Shown: one piece after another, positions 9,962-18,266 of the stretch
How the letters are laid out: every line of letters starts with the position of its first letter
How positions within the stretch are numbered: the first letter of the stretch is position 1
Source of the DNA: an uncultured Lachnospiraceae bacterium
Lineage (GTDB): Bacteria > Bacillota > Clostridia > Lachnospirales > Lachnospiraceae
DNA length: 35,852 nt
Direction of reading: 5' to 3'
Assembly (NCBI GenBank): GCA_902760415.1
Contig: CACWGK010000026.1
Span: 1-35,852 of the forward strand
Program-made: the position numbers and the translations under genes
Notes under the pieces: generated by a model
The model's input: the letters and a program-made list of their open reading frames with translations, nothing else
Told to the model about the DNA's origin: nothing
Databases searched by the model: none

Positions 9962-10864
9962 TGCACCAATTCTATGTTTTTGTCCATACATGAATAAATA
10001 CTGCTGTGCATAGCCTGCAACATCGCCATATTTATCCATCATAGCAGCCTCTATCTCCTGTTTTGGAGTATCTCCATCAAAGTAAAGATATTCGCATATA
10101 CGCTTCATCCAAACATCGACTGGAAAGCTTTCAGTTCTGCCAAGTCCAAAAAGAAGAACGCAGTTTGCAACCTTTTCGCCAACGCCATGAATAGTCATAA
10201 GTTTCTGACGTGCTTCATCGGTATCCATACGAAGCAGCATTTCCTCTGATATCTCACCTGTATAGACTTTCTCGGCAGCATCCTTGATATATGGAGCTCT
10301 AAATCCACATTTGGATGCTCTAACCTCTTCTTCGGTGGCGTTATGAAGCTGTTCAACATTTGGGAAAAATGCATCAAACTCCGAACCGAATCTGTTGATC
10401 ATCGTTACATCAAACTTTGTTCCAAGCTCAGATGAGAGATTATTTACCACCTGCTTAATCTGTGGAATCTGCTTGTTCTGAGAAATGATAAATGAAATGA
10501 GAGTTTCGAAGAAATCCTGATTAAGAATCCTGATTCCGCTGTTTTCTTCAACTATTTCTTCGAGTCTAGGATCAGCTGCGATAATCTTCTCTTTAATCTT
10601 TGAATAATCTCTATCAAGATCAAAGTATTCACGCCAGATAGTTTGGAACTCCCAATCCTCAGTGTTTTCAAAGATAAGTTTTACGCCATCTGTGTCAGGC
10701 TCTTCCTTTATATGAAGAACCCTGTCACGATAGACGATATCATATTCAAACTCTCCTGGATTCAGGCCCATATCCGTTCTCTGGAAATGGAAGCACTGTC
10801 CACATTCAAGCACATCTTTAAGATGGAAATCTTTTACATTTTCAAGTACGTAATTAATGTTCAT
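9953..10864 (-). CDS. ogg: 8-oxoguanine DNA glycosylase/AP lyase, Ogg1-like
   Basis: A base-excision repair enzyme expected to remove 8-oxoguanine and nick the abasic site. The 303-aa protein has an N-terminal OGG_N-like domain (LKDVLECGQCFHF near residues 15-27) followed by a helix-hairpin-helix GPD domain. The HhH reads HGVGEKVANC, with the putative Schiff-base Lys231, and PVDVWM supplies the catalytic Asp250. There is no C-terminal iron-sulphur cluster, which fits Ogg rather than MutY or Nth. It lies 71 bp downstream of glnS; a GGAGCA/TGCTCC inverted repeat lies between them. A GAGGAAA ribosome site supports the start at 10864. Substrate specificity is inferred from the family. Confidence 0.9.
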   Translation of the reverse strand: MNINYVLENVKDFHLKDVLECGQCFHFQRTDMGLNPGEFEYDIVYRDRVLHIKEEPDTDGVKLIFENTEDWEFQTIWREYFDLDRDYSKIKEKIIAADPRLEEIVEENSGIRILNQDFFETLISFIISQNKQIPQIKQVVNNLSSELGTKFDVTMINRFGSEFDAFFPNVEQLHNATEEEVRASKCGFRAPYIKDAAEKVYTGEISEEMLLRMDTDEARQKLMTIHGVGEKVANCVLLFGLGRTESFPVDVWMKRICEYLYFDGDTPKQEIEAAMMDKYGDVAGYAQQYLFMYGQKHRIGAKT

Positions 10865-10935
10865 ATCAATTTCCTCATATTTGCTAGTGCGGAGCAGCTA
10901 GGATTCTATAATAAGTTATTGCTCCAACAAGCTTT

Positions 10936-12597
10936 TTACGATGGTTTGTAGGAAGACTTAAGTCCAACTACTCTATTGAAGACCTTGTGGGTCTCAGTTG
11001 TATCTTTTGTATCTACGCAGAAGTATCCATTGCGGATAAACTGTACATGGTCACCAGGCTTAAGATCAGATGATGCCTTCTCAAGCTTAGCGTGCTCAAT
11101 AATCTCAAGTGAATTAGGATTAAAGTTAAGGGTTCCATCTTCATTTAACTTACCCTTTTCTTCATCTATAAGATTCTCATAGAGACGAACTTCTGCATCG
11201 AGGCAATCTGCAGCATTTACCCAATGGATAGTTCCCTTAACCTTACGTCCTTCAAATCCGCTTCCGGAACGAGTCTCAGGGTCATATGTTGCATGGATAA
11301 CTGTTACATTTCCATCAGCATCTTTCTCGCAACCAGTACATTTAACAAAATAAGCACCTTTAAGTCTTACTTCATTTCCAGGGAAGAGACGGAAATATTT
11401 CTTAGGAGGTTCCTCCATAAAGTCATCAGCCTCAACATAAAGCTCACGTGAAAATGTTATCTTACGTGTTCCACTTGTCTCATTATCAGCATTATTCTCT
11501 ATATCAAACTCTTCAATCTGTCCTTCTGGATAATTGTCGATAACAAGCTTTATAGGACGAAGAACACCCATGTAACGTGGTGCAACTGGCTTCAGATCTT
11601 CTCTAATACAATATTCAAGCATTGCATAGTCGCATGAACTCTGTGACTTTGATACACCAGCCAGCTCCATAAATGTCTTAATTGAGCTTGGAGTAAATCC
11701 ACGACGACGAAGAGCTGCAAGGGATACAAGTCTTGGGTCATCCCATCCGTCAACTACTCCATCCTCAACGAGTTTCTTGATATATCTCTTACCAGTAACA
11801 ACATTTGTAAGATAGAGCTTTGAGAACTCAATCTGCTTAGGTGGGAATGGATACTCCAGTTCCTCAACAACCCAGTTATATAGAGGTCTATGATCCTCAA
11901 ACTCAAGAGTACAGATACTATGTGTAACGCCTTCGATTGCATCCTCAATAGGATGAGCAAAGTCATACATAGGGTAAATGCACCATTTATCACCTGTATT
12001 ATGATGTGTCATTCGAGCTATTCGATAGATAACCGGATCACGCATATTGATGTTAGGTGAAGCCATGTCTATCTTAGCTCGAAGAACCTTAGAGCCATCC
12101 TCGAACTTTCCAGCCTTCATATCCTCAAAAAGCTGGAGGTTTTCTTCGATGGAACGATCTCTAAATGGACTATTCTTACCTGGCTCTGTAAGAGTTCCTC
12201 TATATTCACGGATTTCTTCAGCTGAGAGGTCATCAACATAAGCCTTACCCTTTTTAATAAGCTTTATAGCAGCCTCATACATCTGATCAAAGTAGTTAGA
12301 TGCATAGAGAACCTCTCCTCTAAAATCAGCACCAAGCCACTTAACATCTTCTATAATAGAATCAACAAACTCTTCCTTCTCTTTAGTAGGATTAGTATCA
12401 TCAAATCTAAGATTAAACTGTCCATTATATTCACAGGCAAGTCCATAGTTAAGAAGTATAGACTTAGCATGTCCTATATGAAGATAGCCATTTGGTTCTG
12501 GCGGAAACCTAGTAACTATCTTAGTATATTTTCCTTCTTCAAGATCTTTATCAATGATATTCTCGATAAAGTTCCTTGAGATATTTTCTTCTGACAT
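10936..12597 (-). CDS. glnS: Glutaminyl-tRNA synthetase
   Basis: Charges tRNA-Gln directly with glutamine. The 553-aa class I enzyme has the HIGH motif in [16 protein letters not shown], the GlnRS-specific IYRI and [32 protein letters not shown] segments and a C-terminal double beta-barrel anticodon-binding region. Where Escherichia coli GlnRS has MSKR, this protein reads [12 protein letters not shown], so the second catalytic loop deviates from textbook KMSKS. The surrounding GWDDPRL and ALRRRGFTP are intact, so I read it as an active GlnRS, not GluRS. It follows the surface protein gene by 15 bp and starts after a GGAGG site. Confidence 0.95.
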   Translation of the reverse strand: MSEENISRNFIENIIDKDLEEGKYTKIVTRFPPEPNGYLHIGHAKSILLNYGLACEYNGQFNLRFDDTNPTKEKEEFVDSIIEDVKWLGADFRGEVLYASNYFDQMYEAAIKLIKKGKAYVDDLSAEEIREYRGTLTEPGKNSPFRDRSIEENLQLFEDMKAGKFEDGSKVLRAKIDMASPNINMRDPVIYRIARMTHHNTGDKWCIYPMYDFAHPIEDAIEGVTHSICTLEFEDHRPLYNWVVEELEYPFPPKQIEFSKLYLTNVVTGKRYIKKLVEDGVVDGWDDPRLVSLAALRRRGFTPSSIKTFMELAGVSKSQSSCDYAMLEYCIREDLKPVAPRYMGVLRPIKLVIDNYPEGQIEEFDIENNADNETSGTRKITFSRELYVEADDFMEEPPKKYFRLFPGNEVRLKGAYFVKCTGCEKDADGNVTVIHATYDPETRSGSGFEGRKVKGTIHWVNAADCLDAEVRLYENLIDEEKGKLNEDGTLNFNPNSLEIIEHAKLEKASSDLKPGDHVQFIRNGYFCVDTKDTTETHKVFNRVVGLKSSYKPS

Positions 12598-12612
12598 AAT
12601 ATGTCCTCCTAT

Positions 12613-14658
12613 TTATTCATCTTCCTCGTCATCCATACTTGGAAGTGCCACCTTCTGTGGTGTATTATTCTTCTTTATAACAGGTTTTACAGTATTTGCT
12701 GTATCAGCAGCAGTCTGAAGAGGAATATTCTCAACCTGGTTATCAGCTGTTTCTTCAACTAGTTTAAATGCATCTACAGCACTCTCTACAGCAGCTTGTT
12801 GCTCAGCTTCCTTCTTCTTTCTATCCCGACGATTCTTACGATTCTTCTTTCTCTTACTGAGGAATGCAAACTTTCCTTCTTGTTCCTCGTTATCATTATC
12901 GTCATTGGTAACAGCTGTATCATCTACAGGTTCATCTGTATCAGTAAATCCATCTGTATTTACACCAAGAGACTTAAGACTTTCCTGAACCTCTTGAATA
13001 GTTTCTGTTATCTCTTCAGTCTTATCCTCGGAAGTCTCTGCAATCTTATCAGCTTCAGCTATAGCACGTAGCTTATTCTTTGCATTCAGATTCTTTCTCT
13101 CAAGTTCCTTATCGAACTTAGAAGGATCAACAAATGAGTCATTATCAGGTTCTGGTTCTCTATAGACATGCTCGCCTTCAGGAGCTTCATCTACAGATAC
13201 AACATCAAAGGCTGAATCATAGCCATATGGTCTTTCGGCCATAGCTTTCTCAATCTTATCGGGATCATTATCCTCGGCTGGAGGTACATTTACTCCAGAA
13301 TTGTTGTCAGCTGCTTCGACAAGAAGTATCTCACCTGTATCCTCATTTACATCGTAGCTATTACTCTTGCCAGTTTTAATCTGATTCTGAGTCATAGGAT
13401 CACTTGATTCATCTTTTGACTCTTCATCTGCAGTCTTCTGAGCATCTTTTCTAGCTTTTTCAACTATATCGTCATCTTCATCATCATAATCCTCGCCGTA
13501 AAGCTGACTCTGCAGCATTCCATTTCTGATAATCAAAATGATTACTACGACGCACATGATAATAAAAAGAATTACCATCATATAAAGAAGTTTCTTAAGA
13601 ATAGACTTAGTAAAGAATCCTTCGTCTTCTTCAGCTGGTGCTTCTGTTTGAGGAATCAATGGTGTTGCTATAGTCTTCTCAACTTCTGCATCTCCAGAAG
13701 TTTCATTTGCAATCTGTTCATCAGTATTCTGTGAAAGTTCATAGTCCACAAGTGTTTCTATAGCGTCATATCTTATGATACTTCCTTCATCTGTATCAAA
13801 GAAATATAATCCAGCTTTGCCAGTTGAATTAAGAGCATATACAAGATATAAGCCGCTATCTGAATTATCAGTATATGCAACCAACTGACAATCAGATAAT
13901 GTAAGACTAGTTTGTGAATACCATTCAGGTATCTCTACATCATCAGGTTTATTGATTATTACATACTTAGTGCCGTCTAGCGAATATTCAACAAAAGGAG
14001 AAAATTCTTTCTTCTTCTCATCATATATAAACCACTTCTGCTCCCATTCATCATTCTGGAGGCAAACCACCTTAATATTCTGAGTTGGTGACTGGTAAGC
14101 GTAGATTTCCTTATCATTATAAGTTACTGAAGAGATAGTATATCCTTCAGGTGGTGTAGGAAGTCTTCTGTCATTTACCAGGGTATATGTATCATTACCA
14201 ATCTTAATGGTATCTTCAGTAGAAGCTGTCTCGCCAACCATAATATTACCGCCGGCATGAACAACAGATAACTGAGTTCCATTTACGTCATATATCTTGT
14301 AGCCGCTGGTTTGAATCTTGCCTTCGCCATTTGCAATAGCCTTAAAATTATAAGTAAGAGTCTTTGTTCCACTGCCCATTATCTCTATGGTTCCAGAAGA
14401 ATCCCCATCGGTATATTGAAGTATATCGCTAGGAAACTCCAGGAAGATATCAAACTCGCCAAGGCTCTCGCCAGTTATTGTTACTGTAGCTGTAACGGCA
14501 TCACCAACCTGAACATCCGTTGGCCAGATAGCGAGAACAATCGAAACATCCTCTGCATAAGAGTCTATCTTGCCAAAAAAGCCAAGTACTGATGATGCGA
14601 TAATAAACATAGCGAGAATAACAGCGATTATTCTATTTTTCTTAAAGCTAATATTCAT
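12613..14658 (-). CDS. Single-pass surface protein with cohesin-like ectodomain and long charged cytoplasmic tail
   Basis: A 681-aa protein of unknown function. Residues 10-35 form a signal peptide or anchor. Residues 38-145 (VSIVLAIWPTDVQVGDAVTATVTI to GNIMVG) resemble the beta-sandwich of cohesin-type domains. Residues 150-310 form a second extracytoplasmic region. One clear transmembrane helix lies at about 356-377 (LLYMMVILFIIMCVVVIILII). The remaining 300 residues are predicted cytoplasmic and disordered, with acidic stretches (EDYDDEDDD) and a dense basic patch SKRKKNRKNRRDRKKK. No catalytic motif is seen. It starts just after the tRNA-Thr terminator with an AAGGAG site and a TATAAT-like -10 (14692-14697) and precedes glnS. 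The cohesin similarity is by eye only. Confidence 0.72.
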   Translation of the reverse strand: MNISFKKNRIIAVILAMFIIASSVLGFFGKIDSYAEDVSIVLAIWPTDVQVGDAVTATVTITGESLGEFDIFLEFPSDILQYTDGDSSGTIEIMGSGTKTLTYNFKAIANGEGKIQTSGYKIYDVNGTQLSVVHAGGNIMVGETASTEDTIKIGNDTYTLVNDRRLPTPPEGYTISSVTYNDKEIYAYQSPTQNIKVVCLQNDEWEQKWFIYDEKKKEFSPFVEYSLDGTKYVIINKPDDVEIPEWYSQTSLTLSDCQLVAYTDNSDSGLYLVYALNSTGKAGLYFFDTDEGSIIRYDAIETLVDYELSQNTDEQIANETSGDAEVEKTIATPLIPQTEAPAEEDEGFFTKSILKKLLYMMVILFIIMCVVVIILIIRNGMLQSQLYGEDYDDEDDDIVEKARKDAQKTADEESKDESSDPMTQNQIKTGKSNSYDVNEDTGEILLVEAADNNSGVNVPPAEDNDPDKIEKAMAERPYGYDSAFDVVSVDEAPEGEHVYREPEPDNDSFVDPSKFDKELERKNLNAKNKLRAIAEADKIAETSEDKTEEITETIQEVQESLKSLGVNTDGFTDTDEPVDDTAVTNDDNDNEEQEGKFAFLSKRKKNRKNRRDRKKKEAEQQAAVESAVDAFKLVEETADNQVENIPLQTAADTANTVKPVIKKNNTPQKVALPSMDDEEDE

Positions 14659-14704
14659 TAACTAGTACTCCTTGTCTGCCTACTATTGCCTATTATAGAA
14701 GAAA

Positions 14705-14730
14705 GCCCTGACAAATATACTTGTCAGGGC
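14705..14730 (-). terminator. Terminator after tRNA-Thr
   Basis: A 10-bp stem, GCCCTGACAA/TTGTCAGGGC with a 6-nt loop, followed on the minus strand by TTTCTTCTAT. It lies 7 bp past the tRNA 3' end. The interrupted T tract suggests incomplete termination into the surface protein gene. Confidence 0.65.
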
Positions 14731-14736
14731 ATTAAA

Positions 14737-14809
14737 AGCTAATAACGGGAATCGAACCCGTGACCTCAACATTACCGATGTTGCGCTCTACCGACTGAGC
14801 TATATTAGC
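14737..14809 (-). tRNA. tRNA-Thr, anticodon GGT
   Basis: A complete 73-nt cloverleaf. The acceptor stem GCTAATA/TATTAGC with discriminator U73, D arm GCTC/GAGC, anticodon stem CAACA/TGTTG and T arm ACGGG-TTCGAAT-CCCGT are all fully paired. The anticodon loop is T-C-GGT-A-A, reading ACC and ACU codons. CCA is not encoded. Position 33, almost always U, is C here. Discriminator U and GGT anticodon fit threonine identity. A consensus promoter lies directly upstream and a hairpin terminator downstream, so the gene can be expressed alone. Confidence 0.95.
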
Positions 14810-14828
14810 ATGCAACTCACAGTCTCAT

Positions 14829-14857
14829 ATCTTACTGTAATCACCCTAATGTGTCAA
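14829..14857 (-). promoter_or_regulatory. Strong promoter for tRNA-Thr
   Basis: On the minus strand TTGACA (14852-14857) is followed after 17 bp by TAAGAT (14829-14834). The start falls about 12-15 bp before the mature tRNA 5' end. Confidence 0.75.
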
Positions 14858-14886
14858 GTTAAATAAAGTTTCTGTCAATAATATAA

Positions 14887-15489
14887 TTAGCCCTTTAATT
14901 TATTCCTGATTCTTGTTAGTGCGTTGTCAATTGACTTCTCTGATTTGCCGAGTGTGCTTGCCATTTCTTTTCTAGAATATCCACCCAGATATAAAGAAAC
15001 GACCTTCTTCTCCATAGTGCTGAGCTTCTCTTCCATTTCTGCATACATTCTCTTGATGTCTTCATCTTTAAGAATGAGCTGTTCAGGATTATTAGCACCA
15101 TAATCACTTACAAGCGAATCATTTGTATGTTTCTCTGAGTCTTCGCCAAAGTAATCAAAATGAACATAATTCTTTAATGGAAGATGTTTCTTTCTATTAG
15201 CATATGTAAGCGCATTCTTCATATTATTAGCTACGCAAATATGCGCAAATGTACTAAATGAAGCTTCAGACTCCAGATCATAATCACGCATAGCATTAAA
15301 AAGTCCAATCATGCCTTCCTGCATGAAGTCTTCTATATCAGCATCATTTATATGCTGAAGATGAAGCTGTCTTGTCATATGAAGAATCATCGGGCGATAA
15401 CTGTCGAGAAGAAACTCTTCAGCATTTCTATCACCCATTCTAGAAAGTCTTATCAGATCATCATCTGATAACATCTCATATTTTGTCAT
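14887..15489 (-). CDS. sigH: RNA polymerase sigma factor of the SigH (Spo0H) family
   Basis: A 200-aa sigma-70 family factor without regions 1 and 3. Region 2 is visible in DADIEDFMQEGMIGLFNAMRDYD followed by FSTFAHICVANNMKNAL; region 4 with its helix-turn-helix is GGYSRKEMASTLGKSEKSIDNALTRIRNKL. Position downstream of cysS, mrnC and rlmB matches Bacillus sigH, except that yacP is absent here. In Bacillus SigH drives the transition to stationary phase, competence and sporulation. In this organism the regulon is unknown, and it may be one of the non-sporulating relatives that keep the gene. It follows rlmB by 26 bp. Confidence 0.85.
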   Translation of the reverse strand: MTKYEMLSDDDLIRLSRMGDRNAEEFLLDSYRPMILHMTRQLHLQHINDADIEDFMQEGMIGLFNAMRDYDLESEASFSTFAHICVANNMKNALTYANRKKHLPLKNYVHFDYFGEDSEKHTNDSLVSDYGANNPEQLILKDEDIKRMYAEMEEKLSTMEKKVVSLYLGGYSRKEMASTLGKSEKSIDNALTRIRNKLKG

Positions 15490-15515
15490 AAATATAACCT
15501 CAATCTATAAATCTA

Positions 15516-16349
15516 TTACATACTAAGTCTTTGACGTACTATCTCGTAAGCAAGTATTCCAGCAGCTACTGAAGCATTCAGAGATTCAATATCGCCCTTC
15601 ATTGGAATAGATACGATATAGTCACATTTTTCTTTAACAAGTCTTGAGACGCCAGAACCTTCATTTCCAATAACAAGTCCTATGGCACCGGTAAGATTAC
15701 ATTTATACATCTCTTCACCGCCCATATCAGCACAGGCAAACCATAGGCCGCGACCTTTAAGTTCTTCAATAGTCTTAGAAATATTTGTAACCTTAACAAC
15801 TGGTGTAAAGTTAATAGCGCCTGCTGAAGCTCTTACAACTGTAGCTGTAAGACCTGTGGCATTATGCTTTGGTATAATAACACCGTGAGCACCAGCTATA
15901 TTAGCAGTTCTAATAATAGCGCCAAGATTATGAGGATCCACTATCTCATCAAGAATGATAATAAATGGTGGCTCATGTTTCTTCTTGGCAAGCTCAAATA
16001 TATCTTCTATCTCAGAATATTCATAAGAAGTAGTCTGTGCGATAATTCCCTGATGATGTCCTGTTTCAGACATACTATCAAGACGCTCTTTCTTTACAAA
16101 TGATATAAGAGTTCCAGTTCCCTTAAGCTTAGAAATGATTCTAGATATTGTATTGTCCTTAAGTCCATCCTGGATATAAACCTTATCAATAGTTCTTCCT
16201 GCACGGATTGCTTCCATTACAGAATTTCTTCCTTCAAGTCTATCATTTGAAGAAGACTTCTTATCATCGTTTGAGCTCTTCACACCAGGAGTCTTCAACT
16301 CCTCGGTATGTAATTCTGTCATATTATTTCCAAATATTTCGTACGCCAT
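15516..16349 (-). CDS. rlmB: 23S rRNA (guanosine 2'-O) methyltransferase, TrmH/RlmB family
   Basis: A SPOUT-fold methyltransferase that uses S-adenosylmethionine; RlmB methylates G2251 of 23S rRNA in Escherichia coli. The 277-aa protein has an N-terminal substrate-binding domain starting LEGRNSVMEAI, then the three SPOUT motifs: DPHNLGAIIRTA, GLVIGNEGSGVS and SIPMKGDIESLNASVAAGI. A low-complexity N-terminal extension of about 37 residues, rich in Lys, Ser and Asp, precedes the conserved part. The AAGAGGAA ribosome site supports the start at 16349. It lies 8 bp after mrnC and before sigH, a conserved Firmicutes order. The exact target base is inferred from the family. Confidence 0.92.
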   Translation of the reverse strand: MAYEIFGNNMTELHTEELKTPGVKSSNDDKKSSSNDRLEGRNSVMEAIRAGRTIDKVYIQDGLKDNTISRIISKLKGTGTLISFVKKERLDSMSETGHHQGIIAQTTSYEYSEIEDIFELAKKKHEPPFIIILDEIVDPHNLGAIIRTANIAGAHGVIIPKHNATGLTATVVRASAGAINFTPVVKVTNISKTIEELKGRGLWFACADMGGEEMYKCNLTGAIGLVIGNEGSGVSRLVKEKCDYIVSIPMKGDIESLNASVAAGILAYEIVRQRLSM

Positions 16350-16357
16350 AATTCCTC

Positions 16358-16750
16358 TTAAACTTTTAATACTACAAAGTTAATAGATTCATCGATTATT
16401 TCTTTAAGTCTATCTTCCTGTTCGGAAAGATAAAGATATCCAAGTACCGCTTCAAAGCCTGTAGCTTTAAGATAATTCTCAAGAGAAGCATTTTTAGCTT
16501 TAGTATGCGGAGAAGAATTGCGTCCTCTCTTATATACAGCCTGTTCTTTTTCTGTAAGTTTATCCATATATGAATCGATAAATGCCGACTGAGCATTTGC
16601 AGATACTATAGAAGTAACCACCTTGTGATACTTCTCAGGTTGCATATTGGACTTTATCACGAAATGCTTCTTCACCATAAGATCATAGATGCTATCACCT
16701 ATATAGGCAAGAGCAAGAGGTGAATACATTTTTACTAAGCTTTCTTCCAC
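16358..16750 (-). CDS. mrnC: Mini-ribonuclease III
   Basis: A 130-aa RNase III catalytic domain without the double-stranded RNA-binding domain. In Bacillus it trims 23S rRNA precursor ends. The catalytic signature ALAYIGDSIYDL is near residues 12-23, and the second acidic site is in LGYLYLSEQEDRLKEI. The reading frame begins with GTG at 16750, overlapping the end of cysS by 16 bp. An AGAGGG site upstream of that GTG supports it over the ATG at 16729. Overlap implies translational coupling to cysS. Confidence 0.93.
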   Translation of the reverse strand: MEESLVKMYSPLALAYIGDSIYDLMVKKHFVIKSNMQPEKYHKVVTSIVSANAQSAFIDSYMDKLTEKEQAVYKRGRNSSPHTKAKNASLENYLKATGFEAVLGYLYLSEQEDRLKEIIDESINFVVLKV

Positions 16751-18171
16751 TTAACGCCCTCTCTTGTATCCTCTAATACAATTCCCATGTCAAGAAGCTT
16801 TGCTCTTATCTCATCAGCTTTAGCAAAGTTCTTTTCTTTCTTAGCAGCTGTTCTCTCAGCTATAAGAGCTTCAATCTCAGCAACATCATCTGCAGCTATA
16901 TCAACCGCTTTTCTTTCTATATGAATACCAAGTACTGTATCACAAAGTTCAAATAATACCTTATATAAGCAATCAGCAAAATTAGATGAAGATTTCTCAT
17001 TAGTATTAGCATTTGTAAATCTTACAAGTTCGAAGATAACTGAGATTGCATCTGCAGTATTAAGGTCATCATCCATAGCTGCATCAAATCGCTCAATAAA
17101 CTTTGGCATTTCCTCTTCAAGAATACGCTGCTCTTCATCCATGATGAAACGACCATTCTTCTTATCTGCGATTTCCTTGAGCTTCTCAGCTCCATTTAAT
17201 ATTCTATCAAGACCACGGGAAGCATCTTCTATAAGATCCTGTGAGAAGTTAAGTGGAGTTCTATACTGAGCTGATAGCATGAAGAATCTGAATACTTGTG
17301 GATCATACTTCTGGCAAATGTCTCTAACAGTAAAGAAATTACCAAGAGACTTTGACATCTTATCTCCATTTATCTTAAGAAATGCATTATGCATCCAGTA
17401 GTTAGCAAACTCAACACCATTTGCTGCTTCACTCTGAGCAATCTCATTTTCATGATGAGGGAAGATTAGATCTTCGCCACCAGCGTGAATATCTATAGTA
17501 TCACCAACGTACTTTTTAGACATGCATGAGCACTCAAGATGCCAGCCTGGTCTTCCTTCACTCCATGGTGATTTCCAGAATGGTTCTCCTTCTTTCTTTG
17601 GCTTCCAGAGAACAAAATCAAGAGCATCTTCCTTCTCATCCTCTCCTGTAACCTTAAGAGCATGAGAATCAGCTCTATGTCCTGACTCAAGGTCATCTAT
17701 CTTCTTATGAGATAGCTTGCCATATGGAGCAAAACTTCTAACTCTGAAGTAAACTGTTCCATTCTTCTCATAAGCATGTCCCTTATCTATAAGAGTCTGA
17801 ACCATTTGAATCATTTCAGGAATCTCCTGAGTAGCCTGAGGATGTGTTGTTGCAGGTCTAACATTAAGAGCCTCCATATCCTTCTTGCATTCAGCGATAT
17901 ATTTTTCTGAAACCTCACTTGCTGAGATTCCTTCTTCTAATGAACGCTTGATTATCTTATCTTCTACATCAGTAAAGTTTGATACATAATTAACTTCGTA
18001 GCCTTTATGCTCAAAGTATCTTCTAAGTGTATCAAATACGATCATAGGACGAGCATTACCGATATGAATATAATCATAAACAGTAGGTCCGCATACATAT
18101 ATACCGACCTTTCCTTCATTTATAGGTTTAAACTCTTCTTTACGTCTTGTTTTAGTATTATAGATCTTCAT
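16735..18171 (-). CDS. cysS: Cysteinyl-tRNA synthetase
   Basis: A 478-aa class I synthetase that charges tRNA-Cys as a monomer. The HIGH-type motif is in PTVYDYIHIGNARPMIVFD, and the KMSKS loop is DKMSKSLGNFFTV. The zinc ligands lie in the YVCGPTVYD Cys, the ECSCM Cys and the HHENEIAQSE His/Glu region. Length is normal. It is the first gene of cysS-mrnC-rlmB-sigH; the serine acetyltransferase gene often placed upstream is not present. A good promoter overlaps the end of the amidase gene, with about 60 nt of leader containing a dyad, and AGAGGAA precedes the start. Confidence 0.97.
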   Translation of the reverse strand: MKIYNTKTRRKEEFKPINEGKVGIYVCGPTVYDYIHIGNARPMIVFDTLRRYFEHKGYEVNYVSNFTDVEDKIIKRSLEEGISASEVSEKYIAECKKDMEALNVRPATTHPQATQEIPEMIQMVQTLIDKGHAYEKNGTVYFRVRSFAPYGKLSHKKIDDLESGHRADSHALKVTGEDEKEDALDFVLWKPKKEGEPFWKSPWSEGRPGWHLECSCMSKKYVGDTIDIHAGGEDLIFPHHENEIAQSEAANGVEFANYWMHNAFLKINGDKMSKSLGNFFTVRDICQKYDPQVFRFFMLSAQYRTPLNFSQDLIEDASRGLDRILNGAEKLKEIADKKNGRFIMDEEQRILEEEMPKFIERFDAAMDDDLNTADAISVIFELVRFTNANTNEKSSSNFADCLYKVLFELCDTVLGIHIERKAVDIAADDVAEIEALIAERTAAKKEKNFAKADEIRAKLLDMGIVLEDTREGVKWKKA

Positions 18172-18187
18172 AATATTCCTCTTTTGT

Positions 18188-18207
18188 ATGTACTATTCGA
18201 AGTACAT
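18188..18207. promoter_or_regulatory. Dyad in the cysS leader
   Basis: Inverted repeat ATGTACT-N6-AGTACAT between the cysS promoter and ribosome site. It could be a hairpin near the ribosome site or an operator. No family is recognised, and it is too small for a T-box. Confidence 0.4.
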
Positions 18208-18237
18208 TACATATGTAACTATATTTTAAACTGTATT

Positions 18238-18266
18238 ATTATACATTATATCGACTTATTATTCAA
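18238..18266 (-). promoter_or_regulatory. Promoter of the cysS-mrnC-rlmB-sigH operon
   Basis: On the minus strand TTGAAT (18261-18266) and TATAAT (18238-18243) are 17 bp apart. The -35 box lies within the last codons of the upstream amidase gene (stop at 18259). No terminator separates the two, so read-through from the amidase is also possible. Confidence 0.65.

Noticed and set aside
18172..18237. T-box leader for cysS
   Set aside because: About 60 nt is too short for stem I, the T-box sequence and terminator, and no T-box core is present.
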